This document shows, piece by piece, positions 63,782 through 64,000 of a DNA stretch of 64,000 nucleotides. Source of the stretch: Myoxocephalus aenaeus (Eukaryota > Chordata > Actinopteri > Perciformes > Cottidae); assembly GCA_038501785.1 (NCBI GenBank), contig JBAMJR010000097.1:8606837-8670836 (forward strand), written 5' to 3'. The notes below the pieces were generated by a model, which had not been told where the DNA came from, did not search any database, and saw nothing but the letters and a program-made list of their open reading frames with translations. Made by a program: the position numbers and the translations under genes. How positions within the stretch are numbered: position 1 is the stretch's first letter; each line of letters opens with the position of its first letter.

Positions 63782-63916
63782 CTTCCACACAATATGGTTG
63801 CCTTTGGTGTCGTGCTCCAGTGCCATTGGGAACTCCCTGCGCTCGTAGAATTTGCGAAAGGTGGTTGGTTTGGAAGGACGCTCACGAAAAGACCCTGCAG
63901 CCGGGGGACCCTCCAC
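63782..63916 (-). CDS. pacrg: PACRG internal exon, most 5' one visible (45 codons)
   Basis: This exon encodes the start of the conserved part of Parkin co-regulated protein, an axonemal protein known as an inner-junction component of ciliary doublet microtubules and a partner of MEIG1 in sperm. Its translation begins VEGPPAAGSFRERPSKPT, continues through FRKFYERREFP and ALEHD, and ends GNHIVWK. This aligns without gaps to about residues 53-97 of human PACRG as I recall it. On the minus strand it is preceded by a long pyrimidine tract ending in ccag and followed by the donor GTAGGA. It is 135 bp and phase 0 at both ends, so it joins directly to the exon at 21642-21813 (WK then VEIEKLDYHH). There is no initiator methionine here; the N-terminal exons must lie above base 64000. 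The symbol is by homology and I am very confident of it. Confidence 0.95.
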
Positions 63917-64000
63917 CTGGTCAGGCACAAAGCAGAACATAGGAATAAAGAGACAGGAGCAAAATTGTAAAATAAACAGAAGAGACACACAGGGCAAGTG
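63917..64000 (-). other. PACRG intron end upstream of the first visible exon
   Basis: Read on the minus strand, this is the last 84 bases of an intron. It contains a pyrimidine-rich stretch (ctgtctctttattcc) ending in the ccag acceptor. An open frame runs through it into the exon on the minus strand, but that is a chance extension because known PACRG homology stops at the acceptor. Confidence 0.75.

Overview
The window is intronic vertebrate DNA, almost certainly from a ray-finned (teleost) fish. It carries three internal exons of one recognisable gene, PACRG (Parkin co-regulated gene), on the minus strand. They lie at 63782-63916, 21642-21813 and 16184-16333. Joined in that order they stay in frame (phases 0-0, 0-1, 1-1) and encode 152 residues, roughly residues 53-204 of the ~257-residue human protein. 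The 5' exons lie beyond base 64000. The C-terminal exon or exons were not found and probably lie before base 1. The visible introns are about 42.0 kb, 5.3 kb and at least 16.2 kb.

The fish assignment rests on the close PACRG match plus the repeats: Harbinger, Tc1/mariner and hAT DNA transposons, L2-like and Rex1/CR1-like LINE pieces, a tRNA-derived SINE and very many long CA/GT microsatellites. No species can be named from this.

Layout, low to high coordinate. 1-16183 is the intron 3' of the last visible exon. It holds a decayed Harbinger element (240-1721) with a 69-bp MITE nested in its Myb-like gene, an L2-type tail (6131-6187), a deleted Tc1 copy (6920-7431), a dispersed-repeat scrap (9528-9610) and a 545-bp hAT-type element with a perfect 8-bp target duplication (14390-14934). 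16184-21813 holds two PACRG exons and their short intron. 21814-63781 is the giant intron. It contains a possible LTR-like remnant (about 23000-23720), LINE ends near 27993, 34381-34937 and 50741-50791, a SINE (56938-57176), a 162-bp CT tract, a G22 run and a LINE with a 5' inversion (61797-62775). 63782-63916 is the most 5' visible PACRG exon.

PACRG encodes a HEAT/ARM-like protein of ciliary and flagellar axonemes; everything else appears to be intronic or transposon-derived. No complete second gene, RNA gene, CRISPR array or new multi-gene system was found. The most informative non-genic structures are the nested Harbinger/MITE insertion and the inverted LINE. Many open frames in the window are translated microsatellites or chance frames.
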